Below, piece after piece: positions 63,538-64,000 of a DNA stretch of 64,000 nucleotides (position 1 is its first letter; each line of letters starts with the position of its first letter). A program made the position numbers and the translations under genes. Below the pieces are notes generated by a model that saw only the letters and a program-made list of their open reading frames with translations, was not told the origin of the DNA and did no database searches. The DNA comes from Bifidobacterium sp. ESL0728 (lineage in GTDB: Bacteria; Actinomycetota; Actinomycetes; Actinomycetales; Bifidobacteriaceae), in the NCBI RefSeq assembly GCF_029392015.1, contig NZ_CP113925.1, forward strand, positions 2,046,001 through 2,110,000, in the 5' to 3' direction.

Positions 63538-64000
63538 TTAGTTGGAGAGAACCTCATACTGGAAGTCGCTGAATACCGCCGAGGATGAATTATGACGATA
63601 CATATCGATGGCATCCAAAGCAATGAAATTACCGGTGAATCCTCCGGCGAGGAACGTGACATCGTGAGGCCCTTCGAAGTCGTAGGCTATCCCGGACACA
63701 TCGGTCATGATGAAAGCTGCCTCATGACCCGACAACCCCACACGAATATTGAAAGAACGACCAAAAACCGGCACTCTGCATACCTCGCTGAAGTTACCGG
63801 CCACACATTGCTGGAGTACCGCGACCGACTCCCCGCAATCATTGGCGGTGACCATGCACAGCATGTAGTTTTCGACGTCAAGATACAGCGACAGCCCGGC
63901 AAGTTGCAGATAGCTCTTGGGGGCATAGAGCATACGGACTGAAGCCCTGCAATCGAATTCGGTCTGCCTGGTACCGATCAGGTGTTGCTCGAACGTCGAT
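63538..64000 (-). CDS. GH43 beta-xylosidase/arabinofuranosidase-like protein, C-terminal part
   Basis: The frame enters from the right edge and ends at 63538; about 154 residues are visible. They read T-F-E-Q-H-L-I-G-T-R-Q, C-R-A-S-V-R, L-Q-L-A-G-L-S-L-Y-L-D-V-E-N-Y and later F-T-G-N-F-I-A-L-D-A-I-D and F-S-D-F-Q-Y-E. This is the pattern of the C-terminal beta-sandwich domain of GH43 beta-xylosidases (Q-x-A-G-L-x-x-Y near its start, F-T-G and D-F-x-Y-F at its end). The catalytic propeller lies outside the window, so substrate cannot be judged. The stop is 235 bp from the binding-protein start, so the importer may have its own promoter. The position suggests cytoplasmic breakdown of imported hemicellulose or pectin side chains. 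Confidence 0.78.
   Translation of the reverse strand, partial: STFEQHLIGTRQTEFDCRASVRMLYAPKSYLQLAGLSLYLDVENYMLCMVTANDCGESVAVLQQCVAGNFSEVCRVPVFGRSFNIRVGLSGHEAAFIMTDVSGIAYDFEGPHDVTFLAGGFTGNFIALDAIDMYRHNSSSAVFSDFQYEVLSN

Overview
The window looks like chromosome from a Bifidobacterium or a very close relative in the high-GC Actinobacteria. The main reasons are a single-polypeptide type I fatty acid synthase of about 3150 residues beside an AccA3/AccD-type acyl-CoA carboxylase, an aspartokinase split into two ORFs next to asd, the actinobacterial order of Tad-pilus genes, a short SRP RNA, an actinobacterial inositol-3-phosphate synthase and GTG/TTG starts behind strong Shine-Dalgarno sequences. 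The pectin-degrading enzyme and the large surface proteins would fit a strain exposed to plant polysaccharides, for example in an insect or herbivore gut. That last point is inference; species cannot be read from the sequence.

Layout. Positions 1-14000 are mostly housekeeping: a partial UvrD-type helicase and the SRP RNA, UDP-galactopyranose mutase (glf), inositol-3-phosphate synthase, a class A penicillin-binding protein, leuA, a DUF5701 gene with a decayed tandem copy of its 3' end, then asd, an ACT-domain protein and lysC. Positions 14078-17695 hold recR and dnaX. Positions 17905-23664 hold a compact minus-strand Tad pilus cluster: CpaE/Ssd-like protein, TadA, TadB, TadC, Flp-type pilin, TadE and a second TadE-like protein. 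Positions 24019-28606 hold pnp, rpsO, a membrane protein and tRNA-Gly. Positions 28949-32153 hold a GH3 beta-glucosidase and acpS.

Positions 32401-40403 are an accessory surface-protein island: a C-terminal remnant and two large BspA-type (DUF285) repeat proteins. It sits between acpS and the lipid genes fas, accD and accA3 (40926-54196), which acpS serves. Positions 54544-64000 are a plant cell-wall saccharide locus, all on the minus strand: the end of a GH43 beta-xylosidase-like gene, an ABC sugar-binding lipoprotein, two permeases, and a 1738-residue wall-anchored protein that joins a polygalacturonase (GH28) to a pectin methylesterase (CE8).

How the genes fit together. AccA3/AccD make malonyl-CoA, Fas uses it, and AcpS activates the Fas carrier domain. 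LysC, the ACT protein and Asd form the entry to lysine, threonine and methionine synthesis. The Tad genes would build a thin pilus; its prepilin peptidase is not in the window. The pectinase would demethylate and cut homogalacturonan at the cell surface, and the neighbouring transporter would import the products.

The most interesting signals are: a 51-bp sequence shared by the two upstream regions of the Tad cluster, each copy holding a TTATNCACA (DnaA-box-like) motif; a Cys-Pro...Trp-(Ile/Leu)-Glu...Cys module in front of the terminal membrane helix of all three surface proteins; a perfect 29-bp inverted repeat upstream of leuA; a 110-bp tandem duplication of a gene 3' end; and an unusually rich set of long perfect hairpins at gene ends.
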